Part shown: in pieces, positions 42,748 through 54,900 of the stretch | How the letters are laid out: every line of letters begins with the position of its first letter | Numbering within the stretch: position 1 is the stretch's first letter | Origin: Bombardia bombarda | Taxonomy: Eukaryota > Ascomycota > Sordariomycetes > Sordariales > Lasiosphaeriaceae | NCBI GenBank assembly: GCA_030512295.1 | Contig: JAULSR010000010.1 | Coordinates: 930,001-994,000, forward strand | Direction of reading: 5' to 3' | Length of the DNA: 64,000 nt | Translations under genes and position numbers: made by a program | The notes under the pieces: model-generated | The model's input: only the letters and a program-made list of their open reading frames with translations | Told to the model about the DNA's origin: nothing | The model's database searches: none

Positions 42748-45504
42748 TTAGGAATCCGGCTCAGGCTGACTAGACTGAAAGAATGTATTCCACGGAATTT
42801 GCAACGACTCGGCATTCGAGTTCTGAATTTGATTGTCCCATAATGACTACAATTATCGTCAGTCAGCACGTTCAGACACTTGTATCGAGGAGGAGGGTAA
42901 TCACATACCCAATCACTGGTCAAAGTTGGGTCGATCGGCAAGCCATCTATCATATTGATCGAGGACATGTTAACCGAGCCGGTGGCAGACCCGTCGGCAG
43001 CCCAGGAAGTAGGAGCCAATTGCCCGTTATCTTGCCCGGTCGCTGTACCGGTAAATGTGCCCCAAGGTGATGTCGTGTTGGAGTTTTCCTGTGCCTGGAA
43101 GTCGCCACTTGATCCCGTTGTCGTAGGAGGCGCGGCGCTTTGAGGCCCCCGAGAAAAGTCGAACAGATTTGAACCTGATTGGGAGACGTCTGTTAGTATC
43201 GTTTGGGGTTATCGTAACATAGTCATCAGAACAGAAAGTGCAGTGCTTACCAGTCTCTTGGCCAAAGCTGAATGCCGGAGGCAACATCATGTCGACATTC
43301 TCCATGGCGTTATCCATCGAGTCAGGACTGCTTTCAAAGACATCCCCGGTCGATACGGACAGCATCTTGGAGAGGATCTTGAACCCCCTATTGGCCTCGG
43401 CGGAGTCGGCCCGCATAAGCTGCCAGATGTTTCTCGAAGTGCGTAGTATATCCATCAGCTGATCCTTTGTCATGATTTCCGTGCTCGTGTCTCGAGCAAA
43501 CTCCTTCACAGCAGCAGCCGACGCATCCGGGCTATTTGACTGGGCGTTCAGATACGACAGTTCCAGACAGAGAATCATATTAGCTAGGAGGAAATCGTGC
43601 ACGCTTAAGCTGCTCATAAACCATCGCTCCTTTGCTAATCGCCCGCCGGGATATATCTCACAGTGTATGTCGTATTGGTGCTTCATAATCTGTGTGGCGG
43701 CATCAAGACACGTCCTTCGAGAATGCCCATAGCGCTGGACCATCCTTCCAAGGCCCATGTACCTCCGATGGAGCACCGACCGCGACTTCTGGTAGAGCAG
43801 CTCCAGCCAGTACCGCTGCATGATGAGATCGGTTGGGTCAACAAGGGACTGGTTGAGCGGGCGATACCGAAGCAAGGGTGGGAACGAGCTGTGCACACCC
43901 TCTAGCTGCTTGTCTAACCGCATGAGCTCGTCGTAGCTTTGTTGTTCTCGTGAGCTGATGGCCGATGTGATGTCTTCAAAGACACGCATGAGGCGGGATT
44001 TGACAATGATGTAGAGGGTTACCGTTCGTTCAGTCTCTGGTCTAGAGGGCGGAAGCACGGTCGTCGACTCGTCAAACTCGTCGTCGTGAAGGTTGCGGGG
44101 AGGCTCAGTGTCAAAGAAGCGCGAGTGAACATTGCTAGGGAGACCGAACTGAAACGATACGAGCTGGTCAATCTCTACCAGCAAGGTCCACAGTCTCCTT
44201 CGCATCTCTCCGTCATATGGTGAGATCTCTGGGTAGTGCTTCGGATCTCGATGCAAGCCACTATGCATGGCCAGACGCATGAGGGTGCCGAGGATAATTG
44301 AGGTTCCCATGACGGCGTCACTCCGGGCGAGATATTCGCATCCAAAATACAAAAGAAGGGCTTCGATTTTGGTACAGCCAGGCGTCGTGTAATCATCGAG
44401 AGCAAGGCACTGAGCGCCGTGCATTTTGAATGTCTCAAAGACTTCAAGGGCAGGCCCGAGATTACCAGGGACGTCGTCGTCGCCTCTCGCACAAAACAAA
44501 GCTCCATAGGCCATCATGAAGAAGACCAGACTGATCCACGTATATGAGAACTCTGTCGGCGTCTCCCAGAACTGTTCGTATCTTTTTTGAAAAGTCGGAA
44601 CGTGGAACACCATCCATGCTGGCTCCTTAGTGTGAAAGAAGCGGGCAATGAGGCGGTCGGTGACATAACGTGGCGGCAGACGGGCTACCATTTCGGCAAC
44701 CGATATACGAGGAAAGCCACCAGAAAGCAGGACCATGCCTCGGCGACTTTCGGTAGATGGTGCATCAGGTGCATCAGCTTGGTCGCCGGCAGTATCGTCG
44801 TAAGTCATCAAATCCTTGGTCAGTTTGGTAATCTGGGTGGAAGAGAAAGTGTTAACTGGGTGAAAGTGGATATGTCAGTCGAATGCTTGGGGAGTTAGAC
44901 TATGGCTCACGTCTTCCAGGATCGATTCCCAGTTCGCAGAGTTGACGTATTTCTGATCATTGATTATCGACCCAGCTATTCGTGTGACACATAGGCCCGG
45001 CTTCAGGTTAAAGTCGTGTATCTCCTCTGGCTCAGCATCGGGGTTGGGGTTGGGTATGGTTTTTTGCTGCGCTTTGAGAACATGGACAAGGCGCTCGAGA
45101 TGTTTGAGTCGTCCCTGTAGTGTTGCGTCGTTCGCCGAGGGCCTTGGACGAGGAGCAACGCCACTCTGTGCAGATACTGCGGGTGTCGTATCGGCAGTGT
45201 TCGCAGGCCTAGGTTGGCCTGGCCGTGGATTGTTATACGGCACAATCTGGCAGGTAGATGTGAGACCTCTTTTTTCACATTGGTCACATGGGGTTTGGCG
45301 GTTGCATTTGAGTCTGCACGGCGGCGTTAGTTGGAATGGACAGGCCAGACTTGTAGTCTAGAGGATTGAGGATGGCGCTTACTTCTTTTCGCGACATGTA
45401 GTACACGAAAATCGGATCCTGTTTCTCTTCTTCTGCTCCGGCGTTGATAAATCCGGGCCTGCGGATGGAGCAGCACCAGCGGAGTTGCCCCCAAGTAAAT
45501 TCAT
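42748..45504 (-). CDS. Zn2Cys6 transcription factor with fungal-specific middle homology domain, 823 aa
   Basis: Five exons fit in frame: 45504-45383, 45313-44911, 44832-43251, 43174-42909, 42846-42748. The first intron splits the zinc cluster, whose cysteines are at 34, 37, 44, 50, 53 and 62 (C-x2-C-x6-C-x5-C-x2-C-x8-C; FSCTTCREKKLKCNRQ). Then come a basic linker and the heptad-like LQGRLKHLERLVHVLKAQQ, a likely dimerising coiled coil. Exon 3 is the fungal_trans domain, with YFGCEYLARSDAVMG and MRLAMHSGLHRDP as landmarks. The C-terminal 120 residues are Gly/Ser/Thr/Asn-rich and end WNTFFQSSQPEPDS, possibly an activation region. It is nuclear; target genes cannot be inferred. The neighbouring GFA and dehydrogenase genes are on the same strand but there is no evidence they are its targets. 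Confidence 0.92.
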
Positions 45505-46433
45505 GCTTTAGTGCCACAAGCTTATGTCGCGTTAAGTTCTCCGCTCCAAAAAGTCGACACAAGGCACTGTTATCGTGATGTGAGCTCCGAATTGCCAATC
45601 CCTCAATCTGATGGTTTGTGTCGTTGAAACTCCGAAATCGTCTCACCGATGGTGAATTGGTCAGCCGAATTATCGACCAGGATGAATACGTTAGTCAGCG
45701 ACGACGGACAAGCTGAGTACTTTTGCTGGTCCCTTCTATTGAGCCATCGTATTGGGTCCGGGCGTGCTTTGCTGCCTGGAATTTGGAAAGCAACCGCCAT
45801 TGGCGGAACCCATCGGGAATTCGTGCAGATTGGACTCTATGATGCAAACGGATGTCACTGCAGGGAATTGGTTGATTTGTGCTGCTTTGTTTGCCAAGTA
45901 TACCTAGTACAAGTCAAAAATTCTGGCCACCTCCCAGTTTTCCCACCTAATTTTATCCATGATCGACTACTTGTAACTCAAATGGAATAGTTGTAAATGT
46001 GCTAGTTGTAAATGGGATAATTGTAAGTGCGATAGTTGTAAGTAAGTGGCGTAGTTGTAGATGGGGCCAGACTCATTGACTGGCACTATGAATTGCTTTG
46101 AATGTCGAATCGTGGAAGCTCGACATCAACAGCAGCGAGCCTGGAGATGGGTGCATGCTGTATTTTCAATCCCACCTTCCCCAATCTGGTCAAGCGCACA
46201 TCAGGGATACTGCCTCCGCTGTTGCCCCCGCTCCCGCCCCTGCTGCGGGGAATTTGGAGCCTTGAGGGAGCCCCCAGCAACATCGTCATCGCAAACGCGC
46301 GTTCCACCATCGACAGCCTTGGAGACGTTGACAACAAGCCAGCAGCAGTCCGCAATCCACATCGCCATTTTCTACTCTGCGTCACGTCATCGTGCAATAC
46401 ATCGCAGCCGCCTGTATTGACAGTTACTCCAAA
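45505..46433. other. Divergent promoter region with dispersed repeat copy
   Basis: Shared upstream region of the Zn2Cys6 gene (minus) and the EI24-type gene (plus). Contains the dispersed repeat copy at 45905-46085. No gene recognised. Confidence 0.5.
45905..46085 (+). repeat. Dispersed repeat with ATAGTTGTA-like units, copy 3
   Basis: A leader with CCCACCTAATTTTATCC is followed by units such as GGAATAGTTGTAAATG, GGGATAATTGTAAGTG and GCGATAGTTGTAAG. It ends ATGGGGCCAGACTCATTGAC. Order and ends match the copy at 11230-11415. Confidence 0.75.
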
Positions 46434-47402
46434 ATGCCTTCAGAATCCGAACCTAACAGGTGTTCTTCCCTTCTCGCGACCGTGGCACGCGCATTCCAAC
46501 AACCCCTAAACTACGTCGCGCGCGCCTTGAGAGCCGCCGGATACCCCCTCCAGGGCATCTGGTATTACCTGCGCCATCCAGCCTACTATCCCCTCTTTGC
46601 TGGGCGCTTACTCCCCTTATCAATAATATCGTTCCTTGTTTATGTTATCCTCTTTACCTTTGCGTTTTTACCACAGCTTGCCTTCCTCGCCATCTTCCAC
46701 GGCTGGGCGAGCGCATGGTTCAACGCCACTGTTCTGGTGCTTGGTGAGGGGCTGGTGATTATACAGGGCCTCTTTGAGGGCTTCTTCGTCGATGAGTGCC
46801 GTGTGGATGTATTTGATGTAAGTCTGGTCATCCAATGGATATCTGTTCCCAACCACTCCTGGCTAACCTCTCCTCGCCAGGCAACACTGATCGACAAGGG
46901 CTTTATCCACCTCATCGAACCGCAACGCATCCTTTTCCTCGAAGCCCCGACCTCTATTAAGATGTTGGGCAAGCCGACTAGCCGCGCCGAATACCAGCCA
47001 TGGAGCCTCGTCCAGATCATCGAGCTGATCGTTTTCCTCCCCCTGAACCTCGTTCCCTACGTCGGTACGCCCGCCTTTATCATGATCACTGGCGCACGCG
47101 TGGGAAAGTTGTCGCATTACAGATGGTTCAAGCTGCGAGGGCTAGACAAGAAGGAGATGAAAAAGGAGCTCAGTCTCAGGTCATGGGAATACTTATGGTT
47201 TGGTACTGTGGCCATGATCCTCGAACTTATTCCAATCCTGAGCTTCTTCTTCCTCATGACTACAACGACAGGTTCGGCCCTGTGGGTGGCTGATTTGGAG
47301 GAACGGTCGCGCATACGAGTTGGGAGGCCCATTGCGGCCGAGGACCAAGCACCCGTTTTCGGCTCCGAGGAGCCGGTGTATCATGACGAGGGGGTTGTGT
47401 GA
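46434..47402 (+). CDS. EI24/Rrt8-type multi-pass membrane protein, 301 aa
   Basis: Two exons, 46434-46817 and 46881-47402, phase 0, with a GTAAGT donor and a GCTAAC branch point. After a short polar N-terminus come several long hydrophobic segments: LPLSIISFLVYVILFTFAFL, TVLVLGEGLVIIQGLFEGFF, and IIELIVFLPLNLVPYVGTPA in exon 2, then WFGTVAMILELIPILSFFFL. The NLVPYVGTP motif and the overall plan fit the EI24 domain family, which in yeast includes the lipid-droplet/spore-wall proteins Rrt8, Lds1 and Lds2. The likely site is the ER or lipid droplets. Exact role in filamentous fungi is not established. The ATG at 46434 begins the polar N-terminus; the frame is open a little further upstream. Confidence 0.8.
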   Translation: MPSESEPNRCSSLLATVARAFQQPLNYVARALRAAGYPLQGIWYYLRHPAYYPLFAGRLLPLSIISFLVYVILFTFAFLPQLAFLAIFHGWASAWFNATVLVLGEGLVIIQGLFEGFFVDECRVDVFDVSLVIQWISVPNHSWLTSPRQATLIDKGFIHLIEPQRILFLEAPTSIKMLGKPTSRAEYQPWSLVQIIELIVFLPLNLVPYVGTPAFIMITGARVGKLSHYRWFKLRGLDKKEMKKELSLRSWEYLWFGTVAMILELIPILSFFFLMTTTTGSALWVADLEERSRIRVGRPIAAEDQAPVFGSEEPVYHDEGVV

Positions 47403-48949
47403 GGTTAGTTAAAGGATTCTACACACCGTTCTATGCCCTTGCGAAGTTTAGCAGCACCTATATACCATTTTGCATTTTGAGCAGTACAAGCATGTCTGCA
47501 ACGTCGTGGCGGTTACGTCCGACGCGCTGTGTTGCTCAGGTCATGACTCTTGGCTTGCCCATTTAGGTCCTGCCGGCAAATTCCGAGAGAAAACCACGAA
47601 CCCAATTCGTCTGATGCGGTACCTTCCCACGCTTCAGCTCCCATGGGGTGTTCCTGCCGCCGTCGATGAACCGGAAGCTTTTCTCCAAGGAGGGCTGCCA
47701 GCGAGAAACAAATCACTCGCCACGTACAATTCTCTACGCATCGTAGAGCTCTTGCCTGTTAGCTTCAAGAGAAGGAAGGAACGGTGGTGGATGCCAATGT
47801 TCTAGCTTTTCTAAGATCGGTCTCTCAGGAGTAGGAGAGCTCTGGGTATTAGTGAAAGGCAGTCGATTTTGCCGGTTTTAGATCAGGCGGCAAGAGCTGC
47901 CAGGCGACCGGGAAAGACACAGCTTGGTGTGGGTGGAGTGGATGATGAATTTCAGTCCATCTGGAGTGATGGAAAGTCGCTTTCCCTGGGTAGCTCTCCC
48001 CCTGGGCAGGTGTGTGGAATGATTTGCTAGTCCCGGTCACGCTCATCCCATTGCTCTTTGCACGGCAGACTTTCCACTTTGGTGTCGGCCCAAATTTCTG
48101 GAGGTGGATCTTCAGTTGTGTGCCTTGTTGAGGTATTCCTGTTGAGGAGATCTCGAGGAAGGAACGATGCAAGTGCAGCAATACCGGTGCCCGCCGCTCT
48201 GCGGGTTCCCTGGATCGCAATTCCAGAACCTGCACCTTTTACTTCAATCTATATTATCTTGAAGCTGCTACGAAGGACGTAAGATCAACAACACGCCATG
48301 GATGTTGGTCAATGGCGCATGCTCCTCGTTTGGTCGGGTTTGGATTGGAAAGTCCTGCGCGTTGGTGCGATCTTTCTCCAGTCCTGCTCCTCCTTGACTT
48401 GTCCTTACAGGAAGGGAAGGAGTGTCCGAGAACACATACCCTCAAAGCAATGACTAGCTTGTGGTGGCACTTGTTGCGGATGGCTACTTCCGTTTTAGCT
48501 CGTCGCTGTGCTTATTTCCAACGGTCAAGGTGGCGTGCGAGCCTCTCTCACGCCTTCCCAATGAAAACTCTACGCAATGACATCTTTCGATCCTTGAACG
48601 CAACTGCTGTGCGGCGGGTTTGGCCTCTTCCTTCCTTAACAATGGCCTTTCTCGGCCGACTGCCAGAGCTTGATCTCTCCCACAAAACCATTGCAGTCCC
48701 CGTTCCTAAATCTTTTCTTTCCCTCTCACACTTCTCCCTCCAACTTCCATTCTCTCCTCTCCCTCATCGACCCCCTCCGTCCTCGACTCATCCTTGGCTT
48801 GGACACTCCTTGTCTATCCTTTTGGCCTGAAATCACTCTTTAATTTTGGCCTCACTTCCTCTGTGCACAACCCCGACTTTTGCACCATCAAGAGTACCGA
48901 GCTGGAAGACGCCAATTGATCCCAGCATCGGTGACCGGTCGACTCCAAG
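47403..48949. other. Intergenic, promoter of the giant secreted-protein gene
   Basis: About 1.5 kb with no supportable gene. The right end has a long pyrimidine-rich tract at 48710-48800, as often found just upstream of transcription starts of strongly expressed fungal genes. Confidence 0.5.
48710..48800 (+). promoter_or_regulatory. CT-rich tract upstream of the giant secreted-protein gene
   Basis: The coding strand is almost entirely C and T over about 90 bases, ending roughly 150 bases before the start codon at 48950. Such tracts mark transcription start regions in many filamentous fungi. The assignment is by position and composition only. Confidence 0.45.
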
Positions 48950-51900
48950 ATGCGTATCCACGCGTCTCTGGGGGTCCTCACAGGCATAGCCTGGCTGACT
49001 TCGGCCGCAGCAGTGCCTCGCAAGTAAGCTTCACTCCATCTCAGCTGTTATCCAAGACTATTCCACCTCTCCGCTTTGCCCAGTCACTGACCTACTACGT
49101 TCAATCGCAGTGAGGATATTGACAATGACACAACTTGTACAAGCACAACCACTGAGCTGGCCACTATCTTTGTGACTGCATCTCCGGTGGCCCCAACGGC
49201 AGCTGCTGAGCCAATTGTCGCCACAGTTACTATCACTCCCAACGGCTCTGGATTACCGGGCTGGCTCTCTAATTCTCTCGGCTCACCTTCGGCTTTTGTG
49301 TCTGACTCTTCATCATGCACTTCCTCTCCTGTTGCCCAAGGCTCTTCTGATATCTCAGCGCCGGTTACTGTCACTGTAACCGAACTCCCAACGGCACCGC
49401 TGAGTACACTCACTGTTCCGGTTCTGACTGTCACACTTTCCCAACCTTCCGCCGGGGTCACTCAAGGACCTGGCAGCATTGGCTCGGTTCCAGGACAGGG
49501 CAGCAACTCTGGTGCCCCTGCAGTCACTCTCACAATATCTGAGGGACCCGGGGGTACGGACTCAGACATCACAGTCACTGTTCCTCTTGTCTCGGGCACG
49601 CCTACATCGGGAGTCACCGTGACGGTTCCAGCAGTCTCTGCCGGACCTGCTGGCTCGGTAGTTACTCTCACCATACCCGAGGGCCCCAGTCAGACAGCTA
49701 CCATAGTTCTCACAGTTTCTGTCCCAGATTCTGGAAGTCCAGGGTCCTGGTCCACCATCATCACTGCGCCGGGAATCTCGGGTGCCTCTGCAGGCCCAGT
49801 TGTCACTGTCACTATCCTCACTGCGAGCCCATCCAGCCTCACCACGCGGTTGCCTGTTCCTCTTTCGTCGACAGCGTATACTGGTGCCGGGACCGATACT
49901 TCATCATGCAGCACTCTCACCCCCAGCGGTCTTAGTGGTGGCGACACCAGCTGGTTTTCTCTCCCTCTTACTATTGAGACAATCACGCTGCCCTTCCCTG
50001 AGGCCACGCTTTCTGCTGTTTCGAGCGAGGCATTCACCCCTCAAGCTTCCGGACTCACGGTCACGTACACAATTCCTCCCGGGCCAGGTCAGCCGACTGC
50101 CATCGTAAGCACACTGACCATCACACCCGGGGCCCCAACAAGTCCTCTCTCATGGATACCCTCAGAGGCAACGAGCCCTGGAGCCTCGGGGCCGATCACT
50201 GTCACTGTGCCGTTTCCGCTTCCCCCAACAACTGGATCGCCTGCTGGTCCATTTCCATCCGGTGCTTCTACCTATCCGGCGTCTGTTGAGACCATCACGT
50301 ACACTGTTGCTCCTGTTGGCACCACACCGGGTTATACTGGCGTTTTCACCATCACGCCTTCAACGGCGCTCGGTCAAGGAGGACCATCCAGCTTGCCAGG
50401 CCAGTCTGGAGTCCTGACTGTCACTGAAGCCGTGGCTACTGTCACTCTGTTTCCAGGCAGCCTCCCTACCCCGTCGTCGTCTGAGCAGAGCGGTCAAGGT
50501 GGCACAGTATCTGGCAACTCTGGGATTCCCCCTTACGGCAGTCAGCCTACCTCTGGAACCATTGGCCAATCAAGCACAGTTACGGTAACCGTTTCCGATA
50601 TCACAGCCTTCGGTTCCAGTGGTCAGCCTGGAACTTTCACACTCACTGTTCCAGTGACTACCCCTTCGTGGCAGGCTCCCTCGGGCCAAGCAAGCCCCTC
50701 CGCTTCGGTGAATACCGGCCAACCCGAGGTTATGACCGTCACTGTTTCGGAAGTCTCGGTGTCCAGCCAATTTTCAGCAGGACAGAGTAGCCCATCGGGG
50801 TCAAGTGGCAATAGCCAGCCAGGCGTCATCACCGTTACTGTTCCGCCTGGTAGTGGCAGCGGCGAGGGCAGCACCTACACCATCACACTGCCTGAAGCCA
50901 CCACCACAGTCCCCCCATCTGGGGTCGGATCTTCTGGTCCAGGCACTGTGCAACCGAGTGTCATCACAGTAACTGTTCCGTCTGGCAGCGGTAACGGCGA
51001 GAGAGATACCTACACCGTCACTCTTCCTGGAGCTACCACCGCTCTATCTCCCGGAGCTGGATCTCCTGGTTCGGCTACTGGACAGCCAAGCGTCATTACT
51101 GTGACAGTTCCACCTGGTGCCGGTAGCGGCGAGAGCAGCACTTTCACCATCACTCTTCCTGAGGCCACGGCCACCGTATCTCCCGGAGCCGGATCCCCTG
51201 GTTCGGCCACCGGACAGCCAAGTGTCATCACAGTTACTGTTGCGCCCGGTAGCAGTGGCGGCGAGAGCAATACACTGACCATCACCCTTCCAGAGTCAAC
51301 TATTACCGCACTCCCATCTGGAGCCAACTCGCCAGGTTCTGGTGTCGGTCAGCCAAGTATCATCACGGTCACTGTTGCGCCCAGTAGCAGTGGCGGCGAG
51401 AGCAACACCCTGACCATCACCCTTCCAGAGTCAACTATTACCGCACTCCCATCTGGAGCCGGCTTGCCTGGTTCTGGTGTCGGTCAACCAAGTATCATCA
51501 CAGTCACTGTTGCTCCAACTTCAGGCGGGAGCGGTGAAAGCAACACACTCACTGTCACACTTCCAGAGGCTACTAGCACCATTTCCCTCGCCGGAGCAGG
51601 GCCCTCAGCCTTGGGGACTGGACAACCAAGCGTCCTCACTGTCACTCTATCGGAGGCTGGATCATCTGGACTAAGCAGCAACGCCCAATCCGGTGTCGTC
51701 ACAATTACCGAGTCCATCGCCACCATCCCAACTCCTTCATCTCCAGGTACTGCCTCACCCTCTGGAGCACTCGCAAGTGAGACCCTGTCAACTGTCGCTG
51801 TCACCTATACTGTTCCAGCCGAGTCGGGTCTGAGTGCATCTCTCTACACAGTCACCTATACTGTGCAACCTTCTACGACGGCGTTTCCTAGCCAACCTTT

Positions 51901-54900
51901 GACACCCGCCACCCCAGAGGGCTACGGAGGTGCTTTGTCTGGTACATCCTCACCAGCTGTCGAAACCATCACACTCAGTGGAGCTGGTTCGGCTGCCCCA
52001 TTGTCGTTGGGTGGGCCTGCGCCACTTACTTTCACGATCGCTCCAGCTGGGGGTTCAGGGACGCCAATCACCTTCACCTACACGCCGAGTGAGACTGGTC
52101 TGCTTTCTGGCCCCATCGCCACTGCAACAGGGGCCCCGGTGTCTGGCTCACCAAGCATACTTACTGTGACTGTCGGTACACCTTCTCCCACATCTCCATC
52201 GCTTGCCTTGACTGCCACTGGCTACGGCAATGGTGAAGGTACCCCAGTTGGAAGTGCTGGTATTAGTTTCACTATCGTGACAGTGACTCCGTCTTCGGGC
52301 TCCCCCACAGTTCTTACAATTCCCCTTGAGGCCAGCTCTGTGACGACCCCTGGTGTCGGTTCTGGGATATTAACAATCACTGAGGGGGCATCTGCGACTC
52401 CAACAGGCGGAAGCAACGCTGGTAGTCCAAGTCTTCTCACATTAACATTGCCGTCTGGCCCTACCGTGGTCGTCACATTTCCCCTGCCGAGCTCGTCAAC
52501 ATTTCTTCCGACCAGCGGAGGCAGCGCCCCATCTGCCACTCTCATTACAGCCACCCTTTCGGGGACTCCCATTGTGCTCACAATCCCCGTCGGCCTCAGT
52601 TCCGCACCTGCTCCAACCGGCGACCTAGGAACTTTGACAATTACCGAAGGTCCATCGTCGACTTCTGTGCCAGGAAGCATCCCAACTGGCAGTCTCGTCA
52701 CAGTCACTCTCTCCGGAACTCCCATCGTCCTCACGATACCAATTACCCCCAGCTCTGCGAGCCCTGGTTCTCCATCGGGTCAGTTGGGCACCTTGACAAT
52801 CACCGAAGAGGAGTCATCAACTGCTGCGACTGCAATTAGCCCGAGTGGCACCGTCGTTACAGCCACGCTCTTCGGCACGCCCGTTGTCCTCACACTCCCG
52901 TTCCCAACTGGAACCTTCGGCGTCTCTGCCACAAGTGAGTCGCCATTGCCTTATGGCGGCAGCGGGCCAAGTGCTGGTCTCATCACCGTCACCTTGGCGG
53001 GTACTCCTATTGTCGTTACACTCCCAGTTCCGACTGCCACATCGGGCGTTTTGACAACTGAGGGCTTGCCGTCGAACTCCGTCAGCGGAAGCATCCCAAG
53101 CGCTAGCTTGATCACAATTGATATCTCAGGCACACCTGTGGTCATTTCTCTTCCTCTCCCAACCGCGACAGGGAGCTTGCCGTCGCCGTCGGGGGGGTTG
53201 ATCACGGTCGACATTTCAGGTACACCTGTGGTTATTTCTCTCCCCTTCCCAACTGCGACTGGAGGTAGCCCAAGTGCGAGCTTAATCACCGTCGACATTT
53301 CAGGTACGCCTGTTGTTATCCCGCTCCCTGTTCCAACTGGATCATCGGGCATTGCGACTGCCTCGGAAGTGTTACCATCGCCTTATGGCGGAAGCGGACC
53401 CAGTGCCAGCCTCATTACTGTCACTCCTCTGTCAGGGTCGCCCATCGTCCTCACTGTTCCTGTCAGCGCTGGTTCTCCCGCTGCTGGATCAGGCGGCCCC
53501 ACAATAACGCCTGGCTTGTCACCGTCGCAGGTCATTCCTGTCTTTACAATCACAGAATCAGGAGGTTCACTGCTTGGACCAGGCTCGCAGACAATTACCG
53601 TCTCCGAGTATGCTGTCACAGAGACCTTGCCGTTTGGATCTGGTTATTCCACCGTTGAATTCACCACCGAGATTACCCTCACTCTCGCTCCAAGCTCGCC
53701 GTCCGCGGCAGTGTCTGCCATCTCGCTTACTCCAGCGGTCATCACATACACCTTGTCCAGCGGCTACGGCAATGGTGCCACTATCCTGACGTACACCACT
53801 GACCTTCCTGTCACTAGCGGTATTTCTTCTGCTGCTGGTCTGCCTACGGGGACAACTCCAACCCCTGAGGTCATCACCATCTGGCCTTCCGGTTCGTCGC
53901 CATCAAGTTCTTGTACAGATGAGTCTGACAGCTCTGCGCTACCTCTTTCCAATTCCGGTCCCTCTGGGATTACCATCTGGCCTTCGTCTAGCACTTGCAC
54001 AACCCTGCAAACCAGCTATCGCTCGTCGGTCGCCGCTGGCAATCCTGGTGGTACAGCAACAGGCCCATTCCCTGGCATCACTATTGTGCCAACAACTGGT
54101 CTCCTTACAGAACCTTTCCAAGGGTCGTCTTCAACGTGCACCGATGAACTATCGGCTGTGTCTTCGATCAGCTTGCCATTACCAATCTCCAGTTCCATGC
54201 CAATCGCAATTTCTATAGCACCGAGCAGTCCAGCATCAGCTCTTGCCACGTCGGTAGCTTTGAGCTTCACTTCGGAGGCTTCCCCTGTCACTGTCCCGCT
54301 AATCACTTCGAGCGATGCGGGGTTACTGAGCTTTGTTTCAGAAGTGTCGCCTACCGCAGAAGTAGCAAGCTCCTTGACCGCAGCTGCATCATCAGCTGAA
54401 GCATCGGATGAAGTCCCGCCACAACAAACCGAGTTTCGTCAACATGATCACACGGTGACAGTTATCCTGAACTCCGGTCTGCCGCTCACTACCTTCGGTG
54501 GATATGCATTTACATCTGCTATGGGATACGGCAGTCCTGTTCCCGGTTATGGCAATCCGGCAGGCAGCGTTGCTCCAGTTGAGACGAGTGAATTCCAGAC
54601 AGCGACGGCCCTGCCTCTTTCACAATCTGCGGCCTCGTCTGCCATCACGCCAAATATTTCATTGTCTACTATACGGCCAGCAACTGTCATCACCTCTGCA
54701 ATTCCGATCGTCATCACCCCCATCTCGCTGACTTTTAGCACGGTATCGACAGGCGCGGGAGCCATTTCGTTTGAGAGCGAGGTATCCGCTGCCACTTCCC
54801 TGCCTATTTCATCCGCAATCCCGATTTCTTCGGTTCTGAACAACACTTTGGGCCCCGTCTCAGCCGTACCATCCTCAAGCATCATCTCAAGTGTCGCACC

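Noticed and set aside
48312..48830. Plus-strand frame of 172 codons before the giant secreted-protein gene
   Set aside because: Ends in the CT-rich leader; composition follows the pyrimidine tract and no domain is visible.
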